Shown: one piece after another, positions 6,399-7,507 of the stretch
Position numbering within the stretch: position 1 is the first letter of the stretch
How the letters are laid out: each line of letters begins with the position of its first letter
From: an uncultured Collinsella sp.
Lineage (GTDB): Bacteria; Actinomycetota; Coriobacteriia; Coriobacteriales; Coriobacteriaceae
Length of the DNA stretch: 7,507 bases
Reading direction: 5' to 3'
Assembly (NCBI GenBank): GCA_900556515.1
Contig: USPH01000060.1
Location: 1 to 7,507 of the forward strand
Position numbers and translations under genes: made by a program
Notes under the pieces: model-generated
Seen by the model: only the letters and a program-made list of their open reading frames with translations
Told to the model about the DNA's origin: nothing
Databases searched by the model: none

Positions 6399-7507
6399 AT
6401 GGATACACCGTTGGGCTCCGTGCTCTACATCACCCTCGGGTGCGCTAAGAACGAGGTTGACACCGACCGCATGCGTTCTCTTTTGACCGCCGCGGGCTAC
6501 GAAGAGGCATTCGACCCGCAGGATGCCGATATCGCCATCGTCAATACATGCTCGTTTCTCGCCTCCGCAACGTCCGAGAGCATCGAGACCACGCTCGAGC
6601 TCGCCAACGAGGTTCAGGACGGCGTTCGTTCTTGCCCCATCGTTATGTGCGGCTGCGTGCCGTCGCGCTATGGCGACGACCTGCCTGACGAGCTGCCCGA
6701 GGTCGCTGCCTTTGTGAAGGCCGACGAGGAGGACGGCATCGTGGCGGTCATCGATGGCGTGCTGGGTGTCGAGCGTGAGATCGCAGCCTATATCCCGCAG
6801 GTCAAGCGTACCGTCGAGGGCGCCGTTGCCTACGTCAAGATTTCCGATGGCTGCAACCGTTTCTGCAGCTTCTGCATGATCCCCTATATTCGCGGTCGCT
6901 ATCATTCGCGCAATGCCGAGAGCATTATCTCCGAGGTGCGCGACCTGGTTGCCGGCGGCGTGCGCGAGATTGTGCTGATTGGCCAGGACACGGGCATTTG
7001 GGGTACCGACTTTGCCGACGAGGACGTCACCGAGGGCTCGCCGCGCAATCTGGCGCAGCTGCTGCGTGCCGTCGCCGAGGCCGTGCGCCCGCACAACGTC
7101 TGGGTCCGCGTGCTCTATCTGCAGCCCGAGGGCATGACCGACGAGCTTATCGATACGATTCGCGATACGCCCGAGGTGCTGCCCTATATCGATATCCCCG
7201 TGCAGCACTGTGACGCGCGCATCCTCAAGGCCATGCGCCGTTCTGGTTCCCGCCAGGAGCTCGAGGACCTGTTCCGCGACCTTCGCGAGCGCATCCCCGG
7301 CATCGTGATTCGTTCCACGGCCATGGTCGGCTTCCCGACCGAGACCGACGACGAGTTCCGCGACCTTATCGACTTTATGGATGCCGTCGGCTTTGACTAC
7401 ACGAGCGTCTTTGCCTACTCGCAGGAGGAGGGCAGCCTGGCCGCTAAGATGGAGGGTCAGGTCGACGAAGAGGTCAAGCTCGAGCGCGCCCAGGAGGCCA
7501 TGGACCT
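6399..7507 (+). CDS. rimO: Ribosomal protein S12 methylthiotransferase RimO (3' partial)
   Basis: A radical SAM enzyme with two iron-sulfur clusters that adds a methylthio group to the beta-carbon of a conserved aspartate of ribosomal protein S12. The frame is open from ATG at 6399 to the window edge, giving 369 complete codons of an expected 430-450. The N-terminal methylthiotransferase domain has TLGCAKNEVDTD, with cluster cysteines Cys 15, Cys 51 (NTCSF) and Cys 86 (CGC). The radical SAM motif CNRFCSFC has Cys 152, 156 and 159, followed by MIPYIRGRYHSR. Further family motifs are IGQDT, PVQHCDARILKAMRR (from Pro 267), VGFPTET at 310-316 and FAYSQEEGSLA near the end. TLGCAKNEVD and the RGRYHSR segment favour RimO over the tRNA enzyme MiaB. 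The C-terminal TRAM domain lies beyond the window. The truncation is due to the window end only. Confidence 0.94.
   Translation, partial: MDTPLGSVLYITLGCAKNEVDTDRMRSLLTAAGYEEAFDPQDADIAIVNTCSFLASATSESIETTLELANEVQDGVRSCPIVMCGCVPSRYGDDLPDELPEVAAFVKADEEDGIVAVIDGVLGVEREIAAYIPQVKRTVEGAVAYVKISDGCNRFCSFCMIPYIRGRYHSRNAESIISEVRDLVAGGVREIVLIGQDTGIWGTDFADEDVTEGSPRNLAQLLRAVAEAVRPHNVWVRVLYLQPEGMTDELIDTIRDTPEVLPYIDIPVQHCDARILKAMRRSGSRQELEDLFRDLRERIPGIVIRSTAMVGFPTETDDEFRDLIDFMDAVGFDYTSVFAYSQEEGSLAAKMEGQVDEEVKLERAQEAMD

Noticed and set aside
6348..7208. A 286-codon minus-strand frame opposite rimO
   Set aside because: It overlaps the conserved RimO motifs on the plus strand and shows no family features or ribosome-binding site; it is a compositional shadow.
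50..7507. Search for a novel defence, mobile or CRISPR system
   Set aside because: All genomic sequence is occupied by five recognisable housekeeping genes with gaps of at most 27 bases. No spaced repeats, integrase, transposase, toxin-antitoxin pair or unassigned gene is present.

Overview
The window is a GC-rich block of bacterial housekeeping genes, all on the + strand, joined at its left end to 49 bases of untrimmed sequencing adapter. The real genomic sequence starts at base 50. Gene content, the compact layout, the mid-to-high GC and the strong preference for C/G in third codon positions fit an actinobacterium of the class Coriobacteriia. A Collinsella-like gut organism is my best guess, made from general resemblance and not from any search.

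Layout: 1-49 is Illumina Nextera adapter (end of P7, an 8-base index, and the Tn5 mosaic end). 50-1554 is ribonuclease J without its N-terminus. 1556-4336 is an FtsK/SpoIIIE DNA translocase starting at TTG. 4336-5847 is a RodZ-like membrane protein with a cytoplasmic HTH, overlapping ftsK by one base. 5874-6371 is a YajQ-family protein. 6399-7507 is the ribosomal protein S12 methylthiotransferase RimO, cut by the right end. Gaps between genes are -1 to 27 bases, each start has a Shine-Dalgarno sequence, and I see no intrinsic terminator or obvious promoter. The genes therefore look like one operon or part of one, with the promoter upstream of the window.

The order rnj-ftsK-(rodZ)-rimO resembles a neighbourhood found in Firmicutes and Actinobacteria, where it is commonly followed by pgsA, cinA and recA and preceded by dapA. 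The products cover RNA decay and maturation (RNase J), chromosome segregation at division (FtsK), cell shape (RodZ) and ribosome modification (RimO). YajQ is of uncertain role here.

I found no mobile element, CRISPR array, RNA gene or defence system. The unusual signals lie in the disordered parts of the two membrane proteins. The FtsK linker is acidic and carries a basic 13-residue motif twice, exactly 50 residues apart. The RodZ-like protein has an Arg/Gly-rich, almost lysine-free cytoplasmic side and a lysine-rich, almost arginine-free outer side. There is also a small hairpin across the rodZ stop codon just before the yajQ ribosome-binding site.
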